Below, in pieces: positions 16,362 through 25,108 of a stretch of 64,000 nucleotides of DNA (its first letter is position 1; the number at the start of each line of letters is the position of its first letter). Made by a program: the position numbers and the translations under genes. Source of the stretch: Candidatus Saccharimonadota bacterium (GTDB taxonomy: Bacteria > Patescibacteriota > Saccharimonadia > Saccharimonadales > Saccharimonadaceae); NCBI GenBank assembly GCA_028286365.1, contig JAQBRR010000001.1, positions 434,001 to 498,000 of the forward strand, given 5' to 3'. The notes below the pieces were generated by a model that saw only the letters and a list, made by a program, of their open reading frames with translations, searched no databases and was not told the origin of the DNA.

Positions 16362-17369
16362 ATGCAAAGTATTGAAGAAGTACGTACAAATTTGTTGTCC
16401 CAAGTTGCGTCAAATCCGACGCCGCGCGATATTTTGAGATCTTCAGAACTGAAATCACTCTATAGCCAATTGACAAGTTTACCTGCTGATAAACGAAGTG
16501 AATTTGGCAAGGCGGTTAATGAATTGAAACTCGCACTTGAATCTACAGTGCTCGCCAGGGAGACAGAGCTTGAAAATAGTGACGTTGAAGCTCTTGATGT
16601 GACAGCACCATGGGATGTGAATACAGGGGCTTTGCAATTACTACCGACCGAGCAAGGCACGAAGCATCCTCTAACTAAGGAGCTTGAAGTAGTTATCGAT
16701 ATCTTTACGCGTATGGGATTTGAGGCAATCGAATCACGTCAGATTGACGACGACTTCCATATGTTTGGTAGTCTTAACTTTCCAGAAAATCATCCTGCAC
16801 GTGATGGCTATGATACCTTTCGCACTGAAGAGGAATTTATTGCGCCAGCCCATACCAGCACAATGCAGAATCGTATTTTAAAGGCAGGTAAGGCAAAGCT
16901 CGAGGCAGGTGGTCAGATTGCGGCAATTAGCTATGGCCGTGTATTTCGTAACGAAGATGTTGATACGACCCATGAACATACGTTTCATCAAGTTGAGGGT
17001 GTCTTTGTTAGTGACAAGGCAACTCTTGGCGACATGTTAGGTGTACTTCGCGCCTTTTTTGAATCGTATTATGGTCAGGCACTTCAGATTAAAACTCAGC
17101 CGGGTTATTTCCCATTCGTCGAACCAGGTCTTGAATTTATGATTGAAAAACCGGCAGCACTTGGTGGTAAAGAGGGTGAATGGCTGGAAATGCTAGGCTG
17201 CGGCATGATTCATCCTAATGTGCTACTAGCAGCTGATATTGATCCAGAAAAATATCAAGGTTTTGCATGGGGTGGCGGTGTTGAGCGACTTGTTATGCTG
17301 AAGTATGGCATCGAGGACCTGCGTCATTTTGAATCAGGCAAACTGGCATTTTTGAGGAAGTTTGTATGA
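16362..17369 (+). CDS. pheS: phenylalanyl-tRNA synthetase, alpha subunit
   Basis: Catalytic subunit of the alpha2-beta2 class II enzyme. It has the N-terminal coiled coil (about residues 1-85) and the catalytic core with motif 2 (YGRVFRNEDVDTTHEHTFHQVEG) and motif 3 (FAWGGGVERLVMLKYGI). The length of 335 aa is normal. TATAAT (16345-16350) is 11 bases before the ATG. The ATGA overlap with the next gene suggests an operon with the Nudix gene and pheT. Confidence 0.97.
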   Translation: MQSIEEVRTNLLSQVASNPTPRDILRSSELKSLYSQLTSLPADKRSEFGKAVNELKLALESTVLARETELENSDVEALDVTAPWDVNTGALQLLPTEQGTKHPLTKELEVVIDIFTRMGFEAIESRQIDDDFHMFGSLNFPENHPARDGYDTFRTEEEFIAPAHTSTMQNRILKAGKAKLEAGGQIAAISYGRVFRNEDVDTTHEHTFHQVEGVFVSDKATLGDMLGVLRAFFESYYGQALQIKTQPGYFPFVEPGLEFMIEKPAALGGKEGEWLEMLGCGMIHPNVLLAADIDPEKYQGFAWGGGVERLVMLKYGIEDLRHFESGKLAFLRKFV

Positions 17370-17821
17370 GAAATCAAGATAAATATCTGATTAAATCAGC
17401 GGCCTATATTATTCCGAGGCGAGGCAATCAGGTCCTATTATCGCTTCGTGAAGGTACGGGTTATATGGATGGTAATTATGGTCTCGTTGCTGGACATATT
17501 GAGGCGAATGAAACCGCAGAGGATGGAGCTATTCGAGAAGCAAAAGAAGAAAGTAGTATTGTTCTTACAAAAGACCAGCTAAAATTTGTTTTCTTGATGC
17601 ATCGGGTTAGCGCTGATCCTGTCGATAGTTATATTGATATTTTCTTTGAAGTTACTAACTGGCAAGGCGAGTTTACGAACATGGAACCTGAAAAGTGCGG
17701 TGGACTCGACTGGTTTGATATTAACCAACTGCCAGAAAATACAGTACCGTATATCGCCCAGGTACTAAACTCATACCAATCTGGGCAAACATATGTGAGT
17801 AGACGAAAGGAAGACGTATGA
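17366..17821 (+). CDS. Nudix hydrolase between pheS and pheT
   Basis: The Nudix box is at about residues 43-65: GHIEANE-x7-REAKEESSI. The metal-binding glutamates are kept, but the usual Gly near the end is Ser. The protein is 151 aa and soluble. It overlaps pheS by four bases and pheT by four bases (ATGA at both ends), so it is tightly coupled to the synthetase operon. The substrate is unknown; a nucleotide or dinucleotide made by tRNA synthetases is a guess from position only. Confidence 0.88.
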   Translation: MRNQDKYLIKSAAYIIPRRGNQVLLSLREGTGYMDGNYGLVAGHIEANETAEDGAIREAKEESSIVLTKDQLKFVFLMHRVSADPVDSYIDIFFEVTNWQGEFTNMEPEKCGGLDWFDINQLPENTVPYIAQVLNSYQSGQTYVSRRKEDV

Positions 17822-20310
17822 TAGTTTCCGTTAATTGGCTAAGGAAGTTTACAGATATTACGATGCCTATCGACGAGCTCGCAACGTTGATTGGAGCACG
17901 TTTAGTTGAAATTGAATCAATCACAGACCTATCCGAAAAATATAAGGATGTACTTATTGTGAAAGTTGTAGAGTGTGCGCCTCTTGCTGGCAGTGACCAC
18001 TTGAACCTTACAAAAATTGACGATGGTGGAGTTGCTAAAGATGTTGAGCGCGACGAAAAAGGGTTCGTTCAGGTCGTCTGTGGTGCACCAAATGTTACAG
18101 CAGGTATGTTAGCTGCATGGCTACCACCTAGCTCGACCGTACCAGAAACATTTGGTGATAAAGAACCTTTTATTCTAACCGCAAAAAATTTACGAGGTGT
18201 TATGAGTAATGGTATGCTTGCGAGCGCCAAAGAACTCGATCTTTTTGATGATCATACTGGTATCGTCGAGATTAATACGGAAGCAAAACCTGGAACAAAG
18301 TTTGCTGATATTTACGAACTAAATGATTATTTACTAGACATCGAAAACAAATCACTGACACACCGACCAGACACGTTCGGAATTATTGGATTTGCCCGCG
18401 AGGTTGCCGCAATATCAGGTAACGTTTTTGTGACACCAGAATGGTTAGCGCACGAGCAACCAACATATGGTGAAAAGATTGGTGATATTGCAGCGCCGAC
18501 GGTTACTATTGATGATCCAAAACTTTCGGCTCGATACCAAGCAGTTGTACTAAGTAGTGCTGATGCAAGCCGAAAATCACCTTTTGAGATTCAAACATAT
18601 CTGGCAAGAGTTGGCGTTCGCCCAATAAATGCGGTAGTCGACGTTACGAACTATCTTATGATGCTAACTGCTCAACCACTCCATGCCTTTGATTATGACA
18701 AGCTTGTGGCCGTTTCTGGTGGCAAAGCGGATATTCATGTTCGATCAGGTAAGATCGGTGAAAAACTTGAGCTACTCGATGGGCGTACTATCGAGCTGAC
18801 CCCCGAAGATATTGTGATTGCCGCTGGCGATGTAGCGATTGGTTTAGCTGGTGCGATGGGTGGTGCAAATACTGTTATTGATGAGCATACAAAGAATATA
18901 ATTGTCGAAAGTGCGACGTTTAATTTATATAATTTACGAGCGACACAAATGCGTCACGGTATTTTTAGTGAAGCTATTACAAGATTCACAAAAGGACAAC
19001 CTGCTGCACTGACGGCCCCAGTTCTCGCTAACGCAGTGCAATTAGCCAGTGAATGGGCTAATGCTAAGCGAGCAAGTGATGTCGCCGAAGCGACAGGTAC
19101 AAATATTGATACTCCTTCTATCGAAATTACTGCTGGTATGGTTAACGCTCTACTAGGTACTCAGCTGACACTTGATGACATTAAAACGACATTGCTATCA
19201 GTCGAATTTGCCATTGCCGAAGTCCGCAAAGAAACAATTTCGGTTGCGGCGCCTTATTGGCGTGGTGATATACATATACCTGAGGATGTTATCGAAGAAG
19301 TTGGACGTATTCGTGGATATGATTCGATTCCATTGACGCTGCCGTCACGTGATTTTACGGCAGTTTCTCCGAGTCAGTTTGATCAACTGCGCGCTAAATT
19401 ACGGTCGATCCTTATTCGAGCAGGTTCTAACGAAGTCCTAAGTTACAGTTTTATCCACGGAGATATTCTGCAAAAAGCCGGCCAAAAACCAGAAGACTCA
19501 TATCGTGTTAGTAATTCAATTAGCCCTGACTTACAGTACTATCGTCAATCACTGACACCGAGCCTTTTGCAGCTCGTCCATCCAAATATAAAGAGTGGCT
19601 TCGAGTCGTTCGCACTTTTTGAGCTCAATAAAACTCATCCAAAGCAACGAGGTACAACCGATGAAGCAGTACCTGATGAAGCAAATGCTCTTGCTCTAAC
19701 TATTGCTTCAAAGAAGAAACAACAAGGTGCTCCGTATTACGAGGCAAAAAAGATACTTGATTTCATGGCTCAATCACTTGGCCTAACATTTGACTATGTT
19801 GCGATTGAACAGGAAGTGCCATACCCAACAGCCACACCGTTCGAGTATCGTAGAAGTGCTATGGTCGTTGATAGAGCATCGGGTGAGCGGATCGGTATGG
19901 TTGGGGAATATAAAAAGTCTGTGATCAAAGGCTTTAAACTACCAGAATATGTTGCCGGATTTGAACTTGATACAGATGCGACCATGCGAGCAACGCAGAA
20001 AGGCAGTGGCAACTATCAACCACTTAGTCGTTATCCATCGAGCGAACGAGATATCTGTTTTCAGGTTAGCGTGGATGTACCATATGTCGGTATTGTATCG
20101 GCAGTCGAAAAAGCGCTCGAGACAACTGACCTGCAATTTGTTGTTAGCCCGATTGATATCTATCAGCCAGAAGATGGCGACACCAAGAATATTACAGTGC
20201 GTATTAAACTGACGTCTAGCGACCGCACACTCGATGCAACTGAGATCAGTGACACGATTAAAAACGTAACTAACGCTGTTATTACGTCAACTCACGCAAC
20301 TGTTATTTAA
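17818..20310 (+). CDS. pheT: phenylalanyl-tRNA synthetase, beta subunit
   Basis: Large subunit carrying the editing and tRNA-binding domains. In order: an N-terminal OB-fold tRNA-binding domain (about residues 40-160, VECAPLAGSDHLNLTKID), B3/B4 editing region (about 215-390), B5 domain (about 410-480), catalytic-like core, and the C-terminal anticodon-binding FDX-ACB domain (SRYPSSERDICFQV at about 738-751 onwards). The length of 830 aa is typical. Translation is coupled to the Nudix gene. Confidence 0.97.
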   Translation: MIVSVNWLRKFTDITMPIDELATLIGARLVEIESITDLSEKYKDVLIVKVVECAPLAGSDHLNLTKIDDGGVAKDVERDEKGFVQVVCGAPNVTAGMLAAWLPPSSTVPETFGDKEPFILTAKNLRGVMSNGMLASAKELDLFDDHTGIVEINTEAKPGTKFADIYELNDYLLDIENKSLTHRPDTFGIIGFAREVAAISGNVFVTPEWLAHEQPTYGEKIGDIAAPTVTIDDPKLSARYQAVVLSSADASRKSPFEIQTYLARVGVRPINAVVDVTNYLMMLTAQPLHAFDYDKLVAVSGGKADIHVRSGKIGEKLELLDGRTIELTPEDIVIAAGDVAIGLAGAMGGANTVIDEHTKNIIVESATFNLYNLRATQMRHGIFSEAITRFTKGQPAALTAPVLANAVQLASEWANAKRASDVAEATGTNIDTPSIEITAGMVNALLGTQLTLDDIKTTLLSVEFAIAEVRKETISVAAPYWRGDIHIPEDVIEEVGRIRGYDSIPLTLPSRDFTAVSPSQFDQLRAKLRSILIRAGSNEVLSYSFIHGDILQKAGQKPEDSYRVSNSISPDLQYYRQSLTPSLLQLVHPNIKSGFESFALFELNKTHPKQRGTTDEAVPDEANALALTIASKKKQQGAPYYEAKKILDFMAQSLGLTFDYVAIEQEVPYPTATPFEYRRSAMVVDRASGERIGMVGEYKKSVIKGFKLPEYVAGFELDTDATMRATQKGSGNYQPLSRYPSSERDICFQVSVDVPYVGIVSAVEKALETTDLQFVVSPIDIYQPEDGDTKNITVRIKLTSSDRTLDATEISDTIKNVTNAVITSTHATVI

Positions 20311-20326
20311 GACGCCGAGAGTTTGC

Positions 20327-20332
20327 TATAAT
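20327..20332 (+). promoter_or_regulatory. -10 box of the FKBP gene
   Basis: TATAAT preceded by TTGC, just after the pheT stop codon. The predicted leader of about 28 bases contains AGGGAG before ATG 20367. Confidence 0.6.
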
Positions 20333-20366
20333 AGTGTGAGTAATTTGGAGAAATAGGGAGTAATTG

Positions 20367-21029
20367 ATGGCGACGCAAAAAGCGCAACGTATAGGTATTT
20401 GGATTATTGCGATCGTATTAACGGTTGGAACATTGGCAGGTTTTGTTGCTATTGTCCTGGCACCAAAAAATCAAGCAGCCGATCAGACGAAAATCGCAGC
20501 ACTAACGGCCCAATATCAGACGGCGCAAGCTGATTATCAAAAGAAGGTTGATGCACAATCTGCATCTCTATCGACTTTGTACTTTGCGGATCTGAATCAA
20601 TACTCGACATTGCCAGCTGCGTTTAATAAAGATGATGTAAAGTCACTCACGACTCAGGACCTTAAGGTTGGTGACGGTGCTGATATAACGGCAAGTTCAA
20701 CGTTTAGTGCGTACTACATCGGGTGGAATCCTAGTGGCGTCGTGTTTGACGAATCAATTAGCGGCAGTACGCTCAAAGCTCCATTTAGCGTTACACCAGG
20801 TGGTGTTATCCAAGGTTGGACGGACGGGACGGTAGGAATGAAGGTTGGTGGAATTCGTGAACTTACTATTCCGTCAGACAAAGCTTATGGTGCGACTGGT
20901 AGCGGAGCTAACATTCCTGCTAATACTCCACTCAAATTTGTTATTATGATTATTCCTACGCCAGATGCAATCGCACAACCGGCCGTTCCAGCAGAACTTG
21001 AAAAATACTACACGACGGGAAGTCTTTAA
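20367..21029 (+). CDS. membrane-anchored FKBP-type peptidyl-prolyl isomerase
   Basis: One N-terminal helix (about residues 8-32) anchors the protein. A short coiled linker follows, and residues about 98-198 form an FKBP domain: YYIGWNPSGVVFDES, then PGGVIQGWTDGTVGMKVGG and RELTIPSDKAYG. It should assist folding of exported proteins. The length is 220 aa. I chose ATG 20367 over the TTG immediately before it because AGGGAG is well spaced to the ATG. Followed by trxB, whose promoter starts just after this stop. Confidence 0.9.
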   Translation: MATQKAQRIGIWIIAIVLTVGTLAGFVAIVLAPKNQAADQTKIAALTAQYQTAQADYQKKVDAQSASLSTLYFADLNQYSTLPAAFNKDDVKSLTTQDLKVGDGADITASSTFSAYYIGWNPSGVVFDESISGSTLKAPFSVTPGGVIQGWTDGTVGMKVGGIRELTIPSDKAYGATGSGANIPANTPLKFVIMIIPTPDAIAQPAVPAELEKYYTTGSL

Positions 21030-21058
21030 TGCTATACTAAGTATAGTAAGGAATAATT

Positions 21059-22000
21059 ATGGCAAACATTGATATACGAGACGTCATCATGGTAGGAGCT
21101 GGACCAAGTAGTCTGGCCGCAGCAGTCTATACGACACGCGAAGACATTGATACCGTGGTATACGAAAAAGGTGCAATCGGCGGACTCGCAGCAATTACTG
21201 ATATGGTTGATAATTATCCAGGCTTTCCTGATGGCATTGAAGGTTTAACACTCGCTGGCTACTTCGAGAAACAAGCAGAACGCTTTGGTGCACAGATTGA
21301 GTTCGGCGAAATCTCGGCGATTCGTGATGAGGACGGTATTAAAATTGTGACTGTTGACGGTGAAGATGTAAAAGCCAAGACCGTTCTCATTGCTACAGGC
21401 AGTGACTATAACAAAATTGGTGTTCCGGGTGAAGCTGAATTCTACGGTCGTGGCGTCCATTACTGTGCGACATGTGACGGTGCATTCTATCGTGAGAAGC
21501 GACTCGTTGTTGTTGGCGGTGGCAACTCAGCGATTCAAGAAGCAATTTTTCTAACGCGCTTCACAACACACATTGATCTATTGGTTCGAAGCACCATTAA
21601 GGCGAGTGAAGTACTTCGTCGTGATCTACAGAAATTTATAGATGAAGGTAAAATTACCGTGCACCTTAAGACGACGACTGAAGAAATTATTGCAGTTGAC
21701 GGTAAGGTTACTTCAGTTCGCGCGGTCGTAGACGGTAAGCCAACAACGTTTGAGACTGACGGCGTATTCATTTTTGTTGGTCTCAAGCCAAACACACAGT
21801 TTCTAACTGGCAGTGGCATTGAACTTGACGAGCAGGGGCTCATTAAGACAAACGAAAAATTGGAAACGAATATCAGCGGTATTTTTGCGAGCGGTGATGT
21901 TCGAAGTGGTGCGACGCTGCAAATTGCAAGTGCAGTCGGAGAAGGCGCGGCAGCGGCCTTATCAATTCGTGAACATCTTGATGAATTGAATCGCGACTAG
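21059..22000 (+). CDS. trxB: thioredoxin reductase
   Basis: FAD/NADPH flavoprotein that reduces thioredoxin. The FAD-binding motif is GAGPSSLAAAVY (residues about 13-24), the redox-active pair is CATC (about 138-141, CATCDGAFYREK), the NADPH-binding motif is VVGGGNSAIQEA, and the C-terminal FAD motif is GIFASGDVR. The length of 313 aa is normal. TATACT (21033-21038) and TAAGGA before the ATG give a short conventional leader. Its 3' end overlaps the convergent PLD gene by four bases. Confidence 0.96.
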   Translation: MANIDIRDVIMVGAGPSSLAAAVYTTREDIDTVVYEKGAIGGLAAITDMVDNYPGFPDGIEGLTLAGYFEKQAERFGAQIEFGEISAIRDEDGIKIVTVDGEDVKAKTVLIATGSDYNKIGVPGEAEFYGRGVHYCATCDGAFYREKRLVVVGGGNSAIQEAIFLTRFTTHIDLLVRSTIKASEVLRRDLQKFIDEGKITVHLKTTTEEIIAVDGKVTSVRAVVDGKPTTFETDGVFIFVGLKPNTQFLTGSGIELDEQGLIKTNEKLETNISGIFASGDVRSGATLQIASAVGEGAAAALSIREHLDELNRD

Positions 22001-22983
22001 GCTGATAGATCTTTTAGGAACGTCTCGAGTTGACTAATCACCTCGGGATTTTCTGTTTGAAGGGCAATCTCGCGCGTGCCAAGAAGTACACCAATATTTG
22101 AGAAATTGTGTGAGCCCGTAATGGCGATTCGTCTTCCATCGGGCATATCAAAAAGCATGAATTTGGCATGGAGATAGCGAGATTTATCATAGAGAGTTTT
22201 ATGCCCTGTTAGAAATATACCGATCTTGATGGCGATACGATTAAGACCATCCGCGTTAGCCGGAGCATTAAAATAAATCTCGGAATTAGTCTTTTTAAGA
22301 AGATAGCTGAGCCTGCCACTTGGACAGTATTGTGATACAAATGTTACCTTGGTCGCTTCGGCAGTTAGTTTGCATACTCGTCTATAGATTATTGAGTCGC
22401 CAAAAATACCACCATCGATGAGGATTGTATCATTGCCGTGCATAAAGCTATGACTACGGTAGGCATATCCACCGGCGTCAGCTCGTTCTAGTCGATGGTA
22501 TTCATCGATAAGTTTGTCTGCAAGCTCGTTATCACGAATTTTGAACATGTAATCAAAGTTCTCTATACCTTTTTCGTATAAATTAACCCCACCGAATGAA
22601 TAAACGGTGTCGTCGACAACACACCATTTAATGTGGGTACGTCCGCTGTAGATAACACTATGTGATCGTCCGAGCCAGGTGAATCTCACCCCACTTTTAA
22701 TGAATCGTTTGCTCATCTTTGTCGTTGCACGCGATTGCTTGCTGCGATAGCGAGTTGGCCAAATAAAGCCGCCGAGTTCTCCATACGTAAAGACATCCGC
22801 TGCAACTTCAACGGTCACGTCTCTTTCGGCTGTTTCAGAGAGTGCATCAATTAAATCATCTGTTGACTTGCCATCTGCAACAACCATAGACAAAAAGGAT
22901 ACACGCGTTTTCGCCTGGCGGATGTGTTTAGCTGCATCAGTCACATATGCGACGGGAAGTAGGAGCTTGGGAGAAATCGACAT
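21997..22983 (-). CDS. phospholipase D / cardiolipin-synthase-like protein
   Basis: Two HKD motifs are present: HIKWCVVDD at residues 117-125 and HAKFMLFD at 272-279, followed by GSHNFSN. This is the PLD-superfamily two-copy arrangement used to transfer phosphatidyl groups or cleave phosphodiesters. The product of 328 aa has no clear N-terminal membrane helix, unlike most cardiolipin synthases, so lipid or nucleic acid could be the substrate. I chose ATG 22983, ten bases after TATAAT (22994-22999, minus strand); an upstream start at 23115 would run into ppa. Confidence 0.82.
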   Translation of the reverse strand: MSISPKLLLPVAYVTDAAKHIRQAKTRVSFLSMVVADGKSTDDLIDALSETAERDVTVEVAADVFTYGELGGFIWPTRYRSKQSRATTKMSKRFIKSGVRFTWLGRSHSVIYSGRTHIKWCVVDDTVYSFGGVNLYEKGIENFDYMFKIRDNELADKLIDEYHRLERADAGGYAYRSHSFMHGNDTILIDGGIFGDSIIYRRVCKLTAEATKVTFVSQYCPSGRLSYLLKKTNSEIYFNAPANADGLNRIAIKIGIFLTGHKTLYDKSRYLHAKFMLFDMPDGRRIAITGSHNFSNIGVLLGTREIALQTENPEVISQLETFLKDLSA

Positions 22984-23059
22984 ATCAACTACGATTATAT
23001 CTTGTCTTGGGTGAAAAACTGATAAAATAAGGATAAAGAGTAAACATGAGGAGACTTTA

Positions 23060-23590
23060 ATGGCAGACTTTAATAAAATTTTGACACCAGGCGACGTTGA
23101 CGGAGGCATAATCAATGTTGTTATTGAGATTCCACAGGGTAGTACGCATAAAATTGAATGGAATCGTGAGTTAGCTGCGTTTCAGCTTGATCGTGTCGAG
23201 CCATTTATTTTCGCAAAACCAACCAACTATGGATTTATTCCACAGACACTCGACGAGGATGGTGATGAGCTTGATGCGTTGATCATTACAGACCAACCAC
23301 TTTCAACAGGGATCTTTCTGGAAGCAAAAGTTATTGGAGTACTCAAGTTTGAAGATGACGGCGAAGTTGATGATAAGGTAGTCGTCGTCCCGGCTGATGA
23401 CCGTAACACGGGTAATGCAATCAATAGTCTTGATGATCTTACTGACCAACTAAAAAAGCAAATCGAGCACCATTTTGCACATTACAAAGACCTGAAAAAA
23501 CCAGGCTCAACTATTGTAAAAGGTTGGGGAGATATTGCTGAGGCCAAGACGATTATTCATGAATCAATCGAACGCTGGAACAAGAAGTAG
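23060..23590 (+). CDS. ppa: inorganic pyrophosphatase
   Basis: Family I soluble enzyme that hydrolyses pyrophosphate and drives biosynthesis forward. Recognisable are EIPQGSTHKIEWN near residues 23-35, FIPQTLDEDGDELDALII near 57-74 with the metal-binding aspartates, and KGWGDIAEAKTIIHESIERW at the end. The length of 176 aa is normal. GAGGAG lies about eight bases before the ATG. It is divergent from the PLD gene and is followed by the inositol-phosphatase family gene after 15 bases. Confidence 0.95.
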   Translation: MADFNKILTPGDVDGGIINVVIEIPQGSTHKIEWNRELAAFQLDRVEPFIFAKPTNYGFIPQTLDEDGDELDALIITDQPLSTGIFLEAKVIGVLKFEDDGEVDDKVVVVPADDRNTGNAINSLDDLTDQLKKQIEHHFAHYKDLKKPGSTIVKGWGDIAEAKTIIHESIERWNKK

Positions 23591-23605
23591 CGTTAGGCTT
23601 ACATC

Positions 23606-24424
23606 ATGGGTGAGCCAACTATAGAAAGACGCTCAGAGGTTGGCTTAGGTCCAGAATACGTTAAGCAATCACTAGATATTCTTGAGACGTATTTCAGGGA
23701 TAAACGCGATAGTCTAATGCTCTCATATGGAGACAGTAACAATGTACAGATAAAACCTGATGGTTCATTGCTGACGCCACGAGACTCCGAGGTTGAAGAA
23801 GAGCTAAAGCAGCTTTTGAAATTACTAAATCCTGATATTGGATTTGCTGGTGAAGAAACGCCAAAAGAGGGAAGTATAGAAACGTATTGGGTTATTGATC
23901 CAATCGATAGTACTAGGTCCTTTATTGAAGGAAGACCGTTTTGTACTAATATGGCAGCACTCATACATAAAGGTAAAGTGATGAGTGCAGTCGTGTTTGA
24001 ATTCGCTGCTGAACCTGCGCATATGTTCACCGCAACCGCTGATGGTGCAATGATGGACGGACAACCACTTATCGTTGATCCGCAAGCCGTTGATCAAAGT
24101 GTATGGATAGATTCTAAAGATGTAACACGTCGTAACACTTTGTATGAGGCAGCCGTTAAGAACGGCCTAATACGATCTGAACTGCCGCCACCAAACGGCT
24201 ACAGATTAACTCAGCTTGCCCAAGGTAACCTAGGAGTACAGGTATATACGAATGCAGATGCCGGACAATATGATTTAGTGCCCGGCCTATTTATTGCGCA
24301 GCAGGCAGGAGTCACCGTTCGTAATATTGGTAAGGATTCATGGGATCCAAATAATCGTGAAGTCATTGCATATACGTCACAGGAAGCAGCACAGGCGGTT
24401 GAACCATCTCTACTAACTAATTAA
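23606..24424 (+). CDS. inositol-monophosphatase superfamily phosphatase
   Basis: Mg-dependent phosphatase of the IMPase/CysQ/FBPase-like fold. GEE at residues 82-84 and WVIDPIDST at 95-103 are the metal-binding motifs, and AGQYDLVPGLFIAQQAG near the C-terminus is the third. Specificity (inositol phosphate, PAP or fructose-1,6-bisphosphate) cannot be settled from motifs; the DPIDSTRSF form fits either of the first two. It follows ppa by 15 bases without a clear promoter, so is likely co-transcribed. Its 3' end overlaps a convergent gene by eight bases. Confidence 0.88.
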   Translation: MGEPTIERRSEVGLGPEYVKQSLDILETYFRDKRDSLMLSYGDSNNVQIKPDGSLLTPRDSEVEEELKQLLKLLNPDIGFAGEETPKEGSIETYWVIDPIDSTRSFIEGRPFCTNMAALIHKGKVMSAVVFEFAAEPAHMFTATADGAMMDGQPLIVDPQAVDQSVWIDSKDVTRRNTLYEAAVKNGLIRSELPPPNGYRLTQLAQGNLGVQVYTNADAGQYDLVPGLFIAQQAGVTVRNIGKDSWDPNNREVIAYTSQEAAQAVEPSLLTN

Positions 24425-25031
24425 CGTCACTGAATAGAGCTGAATTCGAACTACCATCACCGACATAGAGTACAGTATCTGAGATTTTATTATTCGTATA
24501 ATCCCAGTAGGTAATCCTACCACCCGTAGCTGCACCTTTAGGGCCATCATACTGATACCATATGTTTGTTTTTCCAGTTGCAGCCGTGAGGTCGAGAGTC
24601 GTTCCGCCATTTGTGTTAATAATTGTAATGCCAGAATAAAGTTTTGTTGATGCAGTGCCAGCACTAAAGTCTGCTAGTGAATCAGGGTAGCGACCATTGT
24701 CGGCGTTAAATGCCTCTGCATAAGATAATACATCGCTGGCGTTTGATCGTGCCGTGTCCAGGTTTGCACGCGCTGTTACACCATTATATGCAACGATTGT
24801 GATTGCGGCGATAATTGGTATGGCGATCACCATAAAAACAATATTGAGTACAATACCAGCAACAGCGAGTCTATTTTTAAAGCCCGCAACTTTAGATTTA
24901 TGGTAGCCGATAATTGATAAAATCAAACCGACTACCTGTACGCCGACAAATGCCAAAATAAAGCCAGCGATTCCAAGGGCAGCACCAGGGTTATGTGCTT
25001 GTTGTGTATGTGAACTAGTTTGATTTGCCAT
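24417..25031 (-). CDS. DUF4190-like membrane protein with pilin-like C-terminal half
   Basis: Two hydrophobic helices (about residues 22-42 and 54-82) resemble DUF4190 proteins (GAALGIAGFILAFVG...SIIGYHKSK). The second helix runs into AYNGVTARANLDTARSNASDVLSYAEAFNADNGRYP, which looks like the stalk and first loop of type IV pilins/pseudopilins. The rest (about 115-204) would be an outward globular domain. No prepilin peptidase site is visible. I chose ATG 25031, preceded by GGAAGG; total 204 aa. Function unknown; a surface role is inferred. Confidence 0.68.
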   Translation of the reverse strand: MANQTSSHTQQAHNPGAALGIAGFILAFVGVQVVGLILSIIGYHKSKVAGFKNRLAVAGIVLNIVFMVIAIPIIAAITIVAYNGVTARANLDTARSNASDVLSYAEAFNADNGRYPDSLADFSAGTASTKLYSGITIINTNGGTTLDLTAATGKTNIWYQYDGPKGAATGGRITYWDYTNNKISDTVLYVGDGSSNSALFSDVN

Positions 25032-25108
25032 CGTTATAACCTTCCGATTAACCAATTTATAAGCTTATACTAACATAGTATTTGCGTAGGGTGATATAGT
25101 TTGCGATA

